Shown here piece after piece: positions 20,598 through 29,140 of a stretch of DNA of 64,000 bases. The notes beneath the pieces were generated by a model, which saw only the letters and a list, made by a program, of their open reading frames with translations, ran no database searches and was not told where the DNA came from. The stretch is from Pseudomonas sp. B21-048 (GTDB lineage Bacteria; Pseudomonadota; Gammaproteobacteria; Pseudomonadales; Pseudomonadaceae). Where the stretch lies: the NCBI RefSeq assembly GCF_024748615.1, contig NZ_CP087168.1:3410001-3474000 (forward strand), in the 5' to 3' direction. The first letter of the stretch is position 1, and each line of letters begins with the position of its first letter. The position numbers and the translations under genes were made by a program.

Positions 20598-22778
20598 TCA
20601 TTCAGCCGCCGACACTTGCACGACAGGTATCAGTTGCACCGCCACGGGTGCCGATTTGCCGCGCTTCTTGCGCTTGTTGATCAGCGGCGGGCATTTGTCT
20701 TCGTTGTGGTAGGTCATCTGGCAATCGAGGCAGTAATGGCACTCGTTGGCATTGATCCGGCCATCGGGGTGAATCGCCTGGATCTCGCATTCCTTGGCGC
20801 ACAACTGGCAGGGGCTGCCGCATTCCTTGCGGCGCTTGAGCCAGTCGAACAGGCGCAATTTGCTCGGAATCGCCAGCGCCGCGCCCAAGGGGCAGATGTA
20901 GCGGCAATAGACTTTGCGCGTGAAAAGATTGATGACCAGCAGTCCCACCGCGTAGAGCACGAACCACCACTGGCGGTCGAACTTGAGGGTAATGGCGGTC
21001 TTGAACGGTTCTACTTCGGCGAACAGCTCGGCGGTGGACATCGATTCCAGGGAGATGCCGAAAAGCAGCAGCAAGATGATGTATTTGATCGCCCACAGCC
21101 GCTCATGCACCGCAAAGGGCAATTCGTATTGGGGAATTTTCAGCTTGCGCGCGGCTTCGTTGATCAGCTCTTGCAAGGCGCCAAACGGGCACAGCCAGCC
21201 GCAGAACACGCCACGGCCCCACAGCAAAATGCTCGCGGCGGTGAAGACCCAGAGCATGAAGATCAGCGGATCTGTGAGAAACAGCTCCCAGCGAAAGTGC
21301 TCGAACAGCGCATGCACGAAGGTCAGGACATTGACCACCGACAATTGCCCCAAGGCATACCAGCCCAGAAAGACCACGGTAAAGAGCAGGTAACCACGAC
21401 GCAGCCAGTGCAGAAAGCGTGGCCGGCGGGTGAGTTTGTCTTGCAGGAACAGGATGGCCGTCAGCAGCAACAACGCGCTCGCGAGCACGGCGATCTGGAA
21501 GTGTTTCTGGTACCAGATGGTCAGCCACATCGGCCGGTTGGCTTCCTCGATGGCCGCCCGTTCTTCGGCACTCGGCGCGGGGCGCTCAAGGTAGGGCTCG
21601 GGCAGTTGATAAGGCAGTTCGAAGCTGCTGAAGGTGCCGCTGACCGGTCCCGTCTGGCGCCGCACCAGCAACTCCAAAGACCAGGGCGATCCCGGATCGA
21701 ATCCGGCCGGTTTGCGCACAATGAAAATCGACATTTCATTGAACTCGGGCATGCCCTTGGCAAACACGTCGAAGAGCCGCTGATGGTCCATGTCGCGAAA
21801 GCTGATGACGTTGCCGAACTGGCGCAATTGCACCCGATCGAAAATCCCGCCGCGCACGTAACCCGAGCCTTTATAGGAAAACAACCCACGCCCCAGCATC
21901 AGGATGGCTTGTTCGCCGGGTTTGAGTTCCTGCATGAGGAAGCGATATTGATTGTCGCCCAGCAGTGCGCGGCCAATGGTCGGTGGGTTCAAATCGGCGG
22001 TGTACAGCTCGATAAAGGTGTCATCGACTTGATCCGGGCCGGCGTTATCGACGCCTTCGGCTTCGGTGCCCTTGAAGGCGGCATCGACTTGCCCACGGGT
22101 CAGGTTCAACCGGCGAATGGCGCCATTTCCGGTCAGTTGCTCCCAGGTGGCGGGCTCGTAAAAGTCCTGGCGCACGGTGGCGGGTTTGTTCATCACCCCA
22201 CCCTCGCCCTTGATCAGCTTCAGCGACACGGCCACCTCATGGGCGGCACGCATGATGACCTCATTGACCACCATGGCGGTGACGGTTGCGCCGGCAATGG
22301 CATCCACGGTAACCGCGCTCGGGTCGCTTGAATGGCCGACCACCACCCGCTGGCTGACCTTGATCCCTTTGTATCGGGCGCTGAAACCGTGGAGTTTTTC
22401 TTCGGGGATACCGATCAGCAGAATCGGTTCGTGGTGCTCCAGCACATAGGCGTCCTGAATCACGCCGGCGGTGTCGAGGATCACTTGAGTGTTGATCGGC
22501 TTGCCCGAGTAGGCCGGGATGTCCACCACATCCAGGCTCTGGAACACATACCCGATGACCTTGCCGGCCGCCGACAGCGTGCGCACCTTGAACGTGCCTT
22601 CGGCTGCGGACACCGAATCGGTTTGCGGGAAGACCTTCTGGATGCGCTGCTGCTCGATGTCGCCGTATGCCTTGGCCTGCACCGTCGCGAACGCTGCGAT
22701 CATCAGCAAGACCATCACCACCAGCCCGACGCTCCAGATGCGCGGATTGCCATGTGTCGTAGGCTGATGGATTGTCAT
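20598..22778 (-). CDS. nosR: NosR, membrane flavo-iron-sulfur protein of N2O respiration
   Basis: This 726-residue membrane protein donates electrons to NosZ and supports nos expression. After an N-terminal helix, the periplasmic domain has the flavin-attachment motif AGATVT. Several transmembrane segments follow, with the Cys motifs CGWLCPFG and CRYICPLG. The C-terminal domain has ferredoxin-like cysteines (CGSPCQLCAKEC, CHYCLDCQ). The start MTIHQPTTHG is preferred because the alternative ATG 11 codons upstream lies inside the predicted -10 element. It is the first gene of nosRZDFYL. Confidence 0.97.
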   Translation of the reverse strand: MTIHQPTTHGNPRIWSVGLVVMVLLMIAAFATVQAKAYGDIEQQRIQKVFPQTDSVSAAEGTFKVRTLSAAGKVIGYVFQSLDVVDIPAYSGKPINTQVILDTAGVIQDAYVLEHHEPILLIGIPEEKLHGFSARYKGIKVSQRVVVGHSSDPSAVTVDAIAGATVTAMVVNEVIMRAAHEVAVSLKLIKGEGGVMNKPATVRQDFYEPATWEQLTGNGAIRRLNLTRGQVDAAFKGTEAEGVDNAGPDQVDDTFIELYTADLNPPTIGRALLGDNQYRFLMQELKPGEQAILMLGRGLFSYKGSGYVRGGIFDRVQLRQFGNVISFRDMDHQRLFDVFAKGMPEFNEMSIFIVRKPAGFDPGSPWSLELLVRRQTGPVSGTFSSFELPYQLPEPYLERPAPSAEERAAIEEANRPMWLTIWYQKHFQIAVLASALLLLTAILFLQDKLTRRPRFLHWLRRGYLLFTVVFLGWYALGQLSVVNVLTFVHALFEHFRWELFLTDPLIFMLWVFTAASILLWGRGVFCGWLCPFGALQELINEAARKLKIPQYELPFAVHERLWAIKYIILLLLFGISLESMSTAELFAEVEPFKTAITLKFDRQWWFVLYAVGLLVINLFTRKVYCRYICPLGAALAIPSKLRLFDWLKRRKECGSPCQLCAKECEIQAIHPDGRINANECHYCLDCQMTYHNEDKCPPLINKRKKRGKSAPVAVQLIPVVQVSAAE

Positions 22779-22809
22779 GAACTCGCTGATTTCAAGGAGG
22801 CTTGCGGCC

Positions 22810-22851
22810 ATGTTAGGGAGCGTTGTGCACCCTGCCCTTGATTGAAATCAA
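22810..22851 (-). promoter_or_regulatory. FNR/ANR/DNR-dependent promoter of nosRZDFYL
   Basis: TTGATTGAAATCAA at 22838-22851 is a perfect FNR-family box. On the minus strand TAACAT at 22810-22815 sits exactly at the -10 position for a box centred at -41.5, which predicts a transcription start near 22803. This geometry decides the nosR start codon. Confidence 0.87.
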
Positions 22852-22889
22852 CTCAATATCATTCCTTGCGCCAGAGCGCTCCGTAACCC

Positions 22890-24278
22890 TCAAACGGTGC
22901 GGGAAAACTGGCCTTTTTGTTGTTCGCCCAGGTAGGCGTCAAACGCCATCGCGGCACTGCGCATCATCAAATGCCCTTGCGGCAACAGCACCAACTCATC
23001 GCTGTGAATCTGCAGCAGTCCGTCACGCACCTGCTCGCCCAGTTGCGCCAGCGCCTCGGCAAAATACTCGGTAAAGCAAATGCCATGACCCGCTTCGAAC
23101 TTGGCGAAATCGATTCTGCCGTGGCACATCAGGTCGTTGATCACTTCGCGACGCAGCAAGTCATCGGCGCTCAAACGATACCCACGATGCACCGGCAACA
23201 AGCCTTGATCGATACGCGCGTAGTACTGCGAAAGCTCCTTCACGCTCTGGCTGTAGCTGTCACCGACCTTGCCGATCGAAGACACCCCAAGGCCGATCAA
23301 ATCGCAGTCGGCATGGGTCGAGTAACCCTGAAAATTGCGTTGCAGGGTGCCCTGGGCGCGGGCCAGCGCCAGTTCGTCGTCTGGCAAGGCGAAATGATCC
23401 ATACCGATATAGACATAACCGGCTTCGGTCAGGCGGCGGATGGTCAGCTCCAGCAACTCCAGCTTGCGCTCCGGCGGCGGCATGTCCGCCGGGCGAATCA
23501 ACCGTTGCGCGCGCACCAACTCGGGTAAATGGGCGTAGCTGTACGCGGCAATCCGGTCCGGACGCAGGGCGATGATCTTGCTGAGGGTGATGTCGAAACT
23601 GTTCACCGTTTGCAGTGGCAGGCCGTAAATCAGATCGACGCTGATCGACTTGAATTGCGCCTCACGCGCCGCCGCGACCAGCGCATAAATCTGTTCTTCG
23701 CTCTGTTGCCGATTGACCGCGGCTTGTACGTGGGGATCGAAATCCTGCACGCCGAAGCTCAAGCGATTGAACCCCAATTGGCGCAGCGACTGAATCTGCT
23801 CGGTGCTGATGGTGCGTGGATCGACCTCGATGGAAAACTCATGGTCATCGCTGTCGTCCATGTCGAATGCCTGGTGCAAACAGTCCATCAGTTCCGCCAG
23901 CTGTTCACGGGTCAAATACGTCGGCGTGCCACCACCCAGGTGCAGTTGCGTGAGTTTGCGCGTGCTGTCGAACAAGGCGGCCTGCATCACGATTTCACGT
24001 TTGAGGTACGTCAGGTACTCGACGGCCCGATGGGTTTTCTGGGTGATGATTTTGTTGCAGGCGCAGTAATAGCAAAGGCTCTTGCAGAACGGAATGTGGA
24101 TATACACCGACAACGGCTTGGGCGCCGCCGCCAGGTTGCTGTCGCAGGCGGCACGCTGATAGTCGTCGACGGCAAACGCCTGATGAAACTGCGGCGCCGT
24201 GGGGTAAGAGGTGTAGCGCGGCCCGGGGCGGTCATACTTTTCGACCAGGGCTCGATCGAAATCGAATGCAGGTTTCAT
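22890..24278 (-). CDS. hemN: Oxygen-independent coproporphyrinogen III oxidase
   Basis: This 462-residue radical SAM enzyme converts coproporphyrinogen III to protoporphyrinogen IX without oxygen, for heme synthesis during anaerobic growth. Its motif CKSLCYYCAC has intact CX3CX2C spacing, and HLGGGTPTYL, FSIEVDPR and FNRLSFGVQDF match the HemN family. The N-terminus (KYDRPGPRYTSYPTAPQF) is the usual HemN trip-wire region. Start ATG 24278 is used; a TTG two codons earlier is possible. It follows the hemN paralogue with a 22-base gap, so the two form an operon. It can supply heme for NirS, NirM, NorC and NorB. Confidence 0.96.
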   Translation of the reverse strand: MKPAFDFDRALVEKYDRPGPRYTSYPTAPQFHQAFAVDDYQRAACDSNLAAAPKPLSVYIHIPFCKSLCYYCACNKIITQKTHRAVEYLTYLKREIVMQAALFDSTRKLTQLHLGGGTPTYLTREQLAELMDCLHQAFDMDDSDDHEFSIEVDPRTISTEQIQSLRQLGFNRLSFGVQDFDPHVQAAVNRQQSEEQIYALVAAAREAQFKSISVDLIYGLPLQTVNSFDITLSKIIALRPDRIAAYSYAHLPELVRAQRLIRPADMPPPERKLELLELTIRRLTEAGYVYIGMDHFALPDDELALARAQGTLQRNFQGYSTHADCDLIGLGVSSIGKVGDSYSQSVKELSQYYARIDQGLLPVHRGYRLSADDLLRREVINDLMCHGRIDFAKFEAGHGICFTEYFAEALAQLGEQVRDGLLQIHSDELVLLPQGHLMMRSAAMAFDAYLGEQQKGQFSRTV

Positions 24279-24300
24279 GATCAATCAACTCGCAGGAGGG

Positions 24301-25644
24301 TTAATGCGTTGCACTGCCCAAATCCTTTTCAAACAGGTTGCAGATGGCATCTGCTTCCGACCGGCCGGCGGGAAGAATGCTGATGAAACGGTCCGACAAT
24401 TCAATCAACCCCTCACGACTCAATTGCTCCAGCAATGGCCAGACAGAGGCAAAGTACTTGGAGAAAATCAGCCCATACCGTCGCTCGATGGCGCGGATAT
24501 CCAGCTCTTGATCACACGCCAGTCGCTCCATGACCATGTGCCTTATCTGATCCCCCGCCTCGAAACGCCAGCCACGACACGTCGGCATTTGGCCCCGGTC
24601 CAGCTGCTGCTGATAGCGCTCGATTACATCGGTGTTTTGCGTATACAAATCGTCGATCTGACTGATAGCCCCCAAACCGAACCCGATATGGTCGCAATAA
24701 CCGTGACGGGTAAAACCGTCACAGGTGCGACGCAACCGGCCCCGCTCCTGAGCGATCGCCAGATCATCGTCGGGCCGTACAAACTGCCCCATACCGATGT
24801 AGTGATAACCTGCGCCCATCAACTGTTCGAAGCCGATCTGGCGCATCGCGCCTTTATCGTCCTGGCTGCACAGTTTCCTGACCTTGTCGCCGAGCCTTGG
24901 CCGATAGCGGCGTGGTGGCCGGGCATAGTCGAACACCATCAGTCTGTCCGGTTCCAGCTCAATGATCGCCGCCAGCTTCAGCGCGAAGCTTTCCGGCGTT
25001 TGCCAGGCATGACCAAAACCCAGATCGACATTGATCGACCGATAACCAAAGGTACGGGCGGCATCGATCAGTGAATGAATGGGTGCCGGGTTCTGGTAGC
25101 AGGCCACGGAGATGTCACAGTCGGTGTCGATATCCGGAACGCCAATGCTGACATGATTGAACCCCTGGTCGCGCAACGCGCCCATGGTCGACCAAACGGT
25201 AGAGTGAAGGTCGACGTCGACACTGTAGTCGCCGCACTCATGTTCGAGAAAGTTGAACCGGCCACGCAGACGACTCATCAGCCGTTCCAGATGAGCGATG
25301 GAGGGTGTTCCGCCACTCAGATGAAATTGTTCGACCCGTTGCTCCGCACCCAGATGGCAACCGACGAGGTCGATCTCCTGTTCCAGACGCTGAAGGTACT
25401 GTTCGATGCCGCCGTGCTCGCAGGCGACATCGCGCGAGGAACAAAATGGATTGAGGCTGGAAGGCAGCTGCACGTTCAGGGCGATCGGGCGTCGTTTCTG
25501 GCGGCTGATGCGCAAGGCACGAAGCAAATCCAGAGAGCCGATGCCGTCATGAAACTTTTGTGTGTCGGCATGGCAGTTGGGGTCGAGTACGCCCTGATCG
25601 CACCGAGCGATCGGCTCGCCGGGGGCGTGAGAAAAATCGAGCAT
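24301..25644 (-). CDS. Degenerate HemN paralogue with altered radical-SAM motif
   Basis: This 447-residue protein is colinear with HemN: HLSGGTPSI for the GGGTP motif, GFNHVSIGVPDID for FNRLSFGVQDF, and MGAGYHYIGMGQFVRPDDDLA for the region AGYVYIGMDHFALPDDELA. The cluster motif reads CSSRDVAC: spacing is kept but the middle Cys is Asp. Further substitutions hit SAM-site positions: IEVDPR becomes VDVDLH, and FNRLSFGVQ becomes FNHVSIGVP. I expect no normal [4Fe-4S]-SAM chemistry. The gene is full length with no internal stop, sits first in an operon with true hemN and has its own FNR-type box, so it looks maintained. Its function is unknown. Confidence 0.85.
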   Translation of the reverse strand: MLDFSHAPGEPIARCDQGVLDPNCHADTQKFHDGIGSLDLLRALRISRQKRRPIALNVQLPSSLNPFCSSRDVACEHGGIEQYLQRLEQEIDLVGCHLGAEQRVEQFHLSGGTPSIAHLERLMSRLRGRFNFLEHECGDYSVDVDLHSTVWSTMGALRDQGFNHVSIGVPDIDTDCDISVACYQNPAPIHSLIDAARTFGYRSINVDLGFGHAWQTPESFALKLAAIIELEPDRLMVFDYARPPRRYRPRLGDKVRKLCSQDDKGAMRQIGFEQLMGAGYHYIGMGQFVRPDDDLAIAQERGRLRRTCDGFTRHGYCDHIGFGLGAISQIDDLYTQNTDVIERYQQQLDRGQMPTCRGWRFEAGDQIRHMVMERLACDQELDIRAIERRYGLIFSKYFASVWPLLEQLSREGLIELSDRFISILPAGRSEADAICNLFEKDLGSATH

Positions 25645-25703
25645 GACAGGTCTCCGAGACTGGCTGCGGATCCACAGTGTCCGGGATTGGCGATCAATGC
25701 TCC

Positions 25704-25717
25704 TTGACTTGTATCAA
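25704..25717 (-). promoter_or_regulatory. FNR/ANR/DNR box upstream of the hemN paralogue-hemN operon
   Basis: TTGACTTGTATCAA fits TTGAY-N4-ATCAA exactly and lies about 60 bases upstream of the ATG at 25644. No strong -10 hexamer is visible at the ideal position (GACACT), so the promoter may depend strongly on the activator. Confidence 0.78.
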
Positions 25718-25761
25718 GCGCAAGCCAAGTGCTTGCAGGACAGACCATCGGTCAGGAACGG

Positions 25762-26205
25762 TCACCACGTCAGGTAAAACATCCCCTTGGCCAACAGTAC
25801 GATGACGACCATATGGCAGAACACACTGCCATGGATGAAGTGCAGGTATCGAGCGTTCATTCGGCCGCTTTTGAACAGAAACATGGCGGCCAGAAAATGC
25901 AGCAGCACGCTCACGGCGACCACGATTTTCACCAGCAACAAAATGCTGAACGATGAGGCCATTGGCGTTGCAAGGACGGGCAAATAGCGCAACCAGACCA
26001 TGCCCAGCCCTGCGCCGAACAATACCAACAGCACCCACGGCATCAGGGTGCGGGCTCGGCGGCCAATACCCTCCTCGACCAGCAGCATCACTTTGGCGGG
26101 CAGCTGTTTGCGGATGTTCTCCAGGAACAGGACTTCGAAAAACACCGTGCCGATAAAGATCAGGGCGGCAAACAGATGAAAGGTTAGAAACAGCGGATAG
26201 AGCAT
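25762..26205 (-). CDS. Small four-helix membrane protein, putative denitrification accessory
   Basis: This 147-residue hydrophobic protein has four likely transmembrane helices and begins MLYPLFLTFHLFAALIFIG. Histidines lie in or near helices 1 (FHLFA), 3 (LHFLAAMF) and 4 (YLHFIHGSVFCHMVV), a pattern that could bind heme or copper. It resembles CopD- or cytochrome b-like small membrane proteins, but I do not recognise a specific family. It has its own FNR-type box about 66 bases upstream and is the outermost gene of the denitrification block. A role in electron transfer or NO/heme handling is only inferred. Confidence 0.7.
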   Translation of the reverse strand: MLYPLFLTFHLFAALIFIGTVFFEVLFLENIRKQLPAKVMLLVEEGIGRRARTLMPWVLLVLFGAGLGMVWLRYLPVLATPMASSFSILLLVKIVVAVSVLLHFLAAMFLFKSGRMNARYLHFIHGSVFCHMVVIVLLAKGMFYLTW

Positions 26206-26270
26206 GAATGTTCGCCCTCGATTCAGCTGTCGGTTTCTACGAAGAGTACAGAGCGGGTCGACTCATGCGG

Positions 26271-26284
26271 TTGACATCAATCAA
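26271..26284. promoter_or_regulatory. FNR/ANR/DNR box upstream of the small membrane protein
   Basis: TTGACATCAATCAA fits the consensus exactly. On the minus strand a TACTCT hexamer at 26243-26248 occupies the expected -10 position. The box also lies 99 bases upstream of the divergent SRAP gene, but its spacing fits the minus-strand gene better. Confidence 0.78.
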
Positions 26285-26382
26285 GAAACCCGCGAATCCC
26301 GGATAAGCCCTGGCCGCGGGTTGCGAACACGATCACCTTGAAACTATTGTCTAAGCTTAAGCTTCAGCATGAGGGCTCAGCC

Positions 26383-27075
26383 ATGTGCGGACGACTTTCG
26401 CAGTATCGAGGCATTCACGAGTTCGTGGCGGCGCTGAGTATGCCCAACGCCCTGGTCAACAATGCTGGCGATCAGCCGCTTGAGCTCTACAACGCCGCGC
26501 CGTCGACTCAGCTCGCCCTGTTCCACGAGGAAAGCGGCATGCTGCACGCCGACAGGGTTCGCTGGGGCTGGCGACCGCACTGGGCCAGGGATCACGCGAC
26601 ACCGATCAACGCCAGGGTTGAGAAAGTCGCCCACGACCCATTCTTCAAGGAGATATGGCCGCACCGGGCAATTATTGCCATCGACAACTGGTTTGAGTGG
26701 GTTTATGAGGGCGGTCCGAAGAAACAGCCCTACCTGATCCGTCGCAAGGATCGTGCGCCGATCCTGTGCGCCGCGATTGGTCAGTATCCAAGGTACGAAA
26801 ATGAACCGGACGAGCATGACGGCTTCGTGATCATCACCGCGGACAGTGAAGGCGGCATGGTGGATATTCACGACCGTCGGCCAGTGACGCTCAATCCCGA
26901 ACTCGCACGGGAATGGATTGATCCCTACACGCCCAAGGAGCGTGCCGAACAGATACTCCTGCAGCAACGCGAACCTTGCGATGCTTTCGAATGGTTCAAA
27001 GTGGACATGGCCGTGGGCAATGTGAGGAACCAGGGTTCTGAACTGATAGAGCCCGTCGATGACCTGCGTACTTGA
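26383..27075 (+). CDS. SRAP/HMCES family protein (YedK-like abasic-site crosslinker)
   Basis: This 230-residue SOS-response-associated peptidase (SRAP) protein is expected to form a stable covalent bond with abasic sites in single-stranded DNA through its N-terminal Cys. The start was set at MCGRLSQY because Cys2 must become the first residue; an upstream in-frame ATG would bury it. Conserved positions are visible: Asn in PINARVEK, Glu in NWFEWV and His in DIHDRRPV. The length is normal for the family. No LexA box was identified upstream. Confidence 0.92.
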   Translation: MCGRLSQYRGIHEFVAALSMPNALVNNAGDQPLELYNAAPSTQLALFHEESGMLHADRVRWGWRPHWARDHATPINARVEKVAHDPFFKEIWPHRAIIAIDNWFEWVYEGGPKKQPYLIRRKDRAPILCAAIGQYPRYENEPDEHDGFVIITADSEGGMVDIHDRRPVTLNPELAREWIDPYTPKERAEQILLQQREPCDAFEWFKVDMAVGNVRNQGSELIEPVDDLRT

Positions 27076-27229
27076 TGAACCTCTCCCCGGACTCGCCGCG
27101 CCTGAATCTCCTGTGACACCCCGCCACCATGACGAGCGGAGATAAAACAATCTGAACCCGCACGCCCCCTCCCAGTCGAAAAAATTGCAGCCTTGATTCA
27201 TTGCAACATCACTTTGAAGGAGTCTTTTC

Positions 27230-27646
27230 ATGAAGATTTCGGAAGTTATGACGAAAGACGTTTTAACAGCCAAGCCAAACCAGACGATCCAGGAGGCCGC
27301 GAACATGATGGCCAGGATCGATAGCGGCGCAATCATGGTTGAGGAGCAAGAGCGTCTGGTTGGCATGATCACGGACCGGGATATAGCCATTAGAGCCGTA
27401 GCCGAAGGACTCACCGGCAAAACCCCTATCAGCAAAATAATGACGGGCGGTATCCGTTATTGCTTTGAGGATGAAGACATAGAGCATGTGGCAAAAAACA
27501 TGGCGGACGTGCAACTGCGTCGCCTGCCCGTGCTCAACCGAGACAAGCGTCTGGTGGGCGTCGTATCGCTGGGAAACATCGCCAGCACTCGATCTCAATC
27601 CGCCGCTGCGACGGTTTTGCGCGGAGTGGCACAGGCTCATCATTAA
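27230..27646 (+). CDS. Two-CBS-domain protein
   Basis: This 138-residue protein is made almost only of a CBS pair: MKISEVMTKDVLTAKPNQTI opens CBS1, ERLVGMITDRDIAIRAVAEG closes it, and CBS2 ends KRLVGVVSLGNIAS. CBS pairs bind adenine nucleotides and act as energy or ion sensors. No output domain is present, so it may regulate a partner. The ribosome site AAGGAGTC precedes ATG. An imperfect FNR-like sequence upstream was considered and rejected. Confidence 0.88.
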   Translation: MKISEVMTKDVLTAKPNQTIQEAANMMARIDSGAIMVEEQERLVGMITDRDIAIRAVAEGLTGKTPISKIMTGGIRYCFEDEDIEHVAKNMADVQLRRLPVLNRDKRLVGVVSLGNIASTRSQSAAATVLRGVAQAHH

Positions 27647-27793
27647 CCGGGCCGATAAGCGTTCATCAGGATTAAAGCTCGCATGGATCTGGCACGCTCG
27701 CCTGGCCTGGAATCCCGTTCGAAACCCGGTCAGGGTCAGGCGAGTCCTTCTGCAAACATCCGTTGCAACCGTCTCGCCGAGATGCGCGACACA

Positions 27794-28048
27794 TCAGTCC
27801 GGCTCGATGAGCAGGTCTTTGTCATCCGGGCCGAGCGCCGGCTCTTGATCTTCCAATCTGCCGGTTTCACGCTTCTTTTTCAGCCGGTTTCGAGCTCGCT
27901 CGGTGTCATAGTTTTTTCCTTCAGCCAAGGTACCCAGGGTTGATGAAATCCGATAGAAACCACCACACGGTTCGCAATAGATGCGCAATCCGCCCCCGAA
28001 TGAAAGATCCTCCAGCGCACTGGTGTTTCCACACAGCGGACAGTTCAT
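27794..28048 (-). CDS. Small zinc-ribbon protein A
   Basis: This 84-residue hypothetical protein begins MNCPLCGN, with a second pair CEPCG at about residue 30, giving a likely zinc ribbon (CX2C-Xn-CX2C). It is followed by FYRISS and the helix YDTERARNRLKKK, then an acidic tail. ATG at 28048 follows GGGAGGTGACT. It shares its layout with the protein at 28331-28636. Function is unknown; no catalytic domain is visible. Confidence 0.7.
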   Translation of the reverse strand: MNCPLCGNTSALEDLSFGGGLRIYCEPCGGFYRISSTLGTLAEGKNYDTERARNRLKKKRETGRLEDQEPALGPDDKDLLIEPD

Positions 28049-28215
28049 AGTCACCTCCCGATCATTCAGTTAGCCGCTTTCAGCCCGCCATAAATGCTGA
28101 CAACCTGGGTAGGGTGTGATGACGAAAATAGCGGGGACATGTTGATATCGACAGGGGCTATCCATGGAGGTTGCTTGTTTTTTTGTCGATAGATCGAGCA
28201 ATACCTGCGTGAGCC

Positions 28216-28300
28216 CTGTAGGAGCTGCCGAAGGCTGCGATTTTTTGATCTTTCAGGAGCCGCTGAAGGTCAAAAAATCGCAGCCTTCGGCAGCTCCAGG
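28216..28300. repeat. REP/REPIN palindrome, GGAGCTGCCGAAGGCTGCGA type
   Basis: The left arm CTGTAGGAGCTGCCGAAGGC is matched by its reverse complement GCCTTCGGCAGCTCCAGG at the right end, with a second inner match (GCGATTTTTTGA/TCAAAAAATCGC). It lies between two related zinc-ribbon genes and may also act as a transcription end. A copy of the same family is at 61024-61113. Confidence 0.82.
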
Positions 28301-28330
28301 GGACGGTGTTTCAGCCAGGACAGGCGGATT

Positions 28331-28636
28331 CTAATCCGAAGTCAGCGGCTGCCTGGAGCGACTCGGCGCGATGACCGGCCTCTCCACGGTGTCGCGATGC
28401 AATAAGGAAACGTAGTAGTCATAGGTGGATATCAACGGCACCGGCTCATCGATGCGAGACATCTCAAGCCATCGTCTTGTGCGTTCGATGTCAAAGAATT
28501 CGTTCTTGCATTTCATTTTCGCCACAAGGTTCGCCGAGACCTTGTAGCGTCCACATCCGGCCGGGCATTTGACTTCTGACCAGTCTCCAGCCGCGTGAAC
28601 AGTATTAGAGGCCGCCTGACAGATTAGGCACTTCAT
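28331..28636 (-). CDS. Small zinc-ribbon protein B
   Basis: This 101-residue hypothetical protein begins MKCLICQA and has a second metal pair near CPAGCGRY, so it is a likely zinc ribbon. The following block, KVSANL then FFDIERTRRWL, parallels RISSTL and YDTERARNRL in the protein at 27794-28048, which points to a distant paralogue pair. The C-terminal 35 residues are basic and proline-rich without a known motif. The ribosome site GGAGATCGAAC supports the start. Confidence 0.68.
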   Translation of the reverse strand: MKCLICQAASNTVHAAGDWSEVKCPAGCGRYKVSANLVAKMKCKNEFFDIERTRRWLEMSRIDEPVPLISTYDYYVSLLHRDTVERPVIAPSRSRQPLTSD

Positions 28637-28719
28637 GTTCGATCTCCGTATCCATGAATTACCAACTGTAGACGATCCGCGACCAAGGAGCGTTCACTTG
28701 GCAGAAAGATAAGAACATC

Positions 28720-28753
28720 AAAAAGTGAAGAGCCCAGCGCAATGGCTGGGCTC
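28720..28753 (-). terminator. Intrinsic terminator downstream of the 64-residue gene
   Basis: On the minus strand GAGCCCAGC pairs with GCTGGGCTC across a six-base loop and is followed by the T-rich run TTCACTTTTT. It begins four bases after the stop codon of the gene at 28757-28951. Confidence 0.7.
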
Positions 28754-28756
28754 CGG

Positions 28757-28951
28757 TTATCTTCTGTTTTCCAGCATCTTGTCGGCGAGTGCTTTGGCCC
28801 TTTGGATTAACAGATTCTGCCTGTCTTCGTGGGTGGCTTCTCCAACCACCGGTGCCGTCAGATTGCTTTCGGCAATCAACGCAGCACAGAAGTATTGATC
28901 CCAAACAGCGCTTTGCTCCGACACCTGTCTGTTCATTTGATCGGCAATCAT
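28757..28951 (-). CDS. Hypothetical 64-residue protein
   Basis: The start MIADQMNRQVSEQ was chosen because AAAAGGAGGCGCGT just upstream is an excellent ribosome site; a longer in-frame extension has none. The protein is soluble and largely helical, ending with RQNLLIQRAKALADKMLENRR. It has one short Cys-containing segment (YFCAALIAES). No family was recognised. A terminator follows directly. Confidence 0.6.
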   Translation of the reverse strand: MIADQMNRQVSEQSAVWDQYFCAALIAESNLTAPVVGEATHEDRQNLLIQRAKALADKMLENRR

Positions 28952-29140
28952 ACGCGCCTCCTTTTGATGAGTTAGCGTTCTCAGTTTACGCCCTAATCGT
29001 GAACAACCCGCGTTGCGGAAGATGATCGGCATCTCATTGCACTGCCCATTGCTGGCGACAAATCGTTTCCTCAACTAGGATTTTTATCGCACAGGACTTC
29101 GCCCACTGTGTGGTCGGGCGACTCATCAAAGGAGAGATAG

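Noticed and set aside
17909..22331. Very long reading frames on the plus strand opposite nosD, nosZ and nosR
   Set aside because: They run exactly antisense to well-recognised nos genes, have His/Gln/Arg-rich low-information translations and no ribosome sites; this is a common artefact of high-GC codon use.
27187..27202. Possible FNR box (TTGATTCATTGCAA) upstream of the CBS gene
   Set aside because: Only the left half fits; the right half lacks the ATCAA pattern and has no matching -10 spacing.
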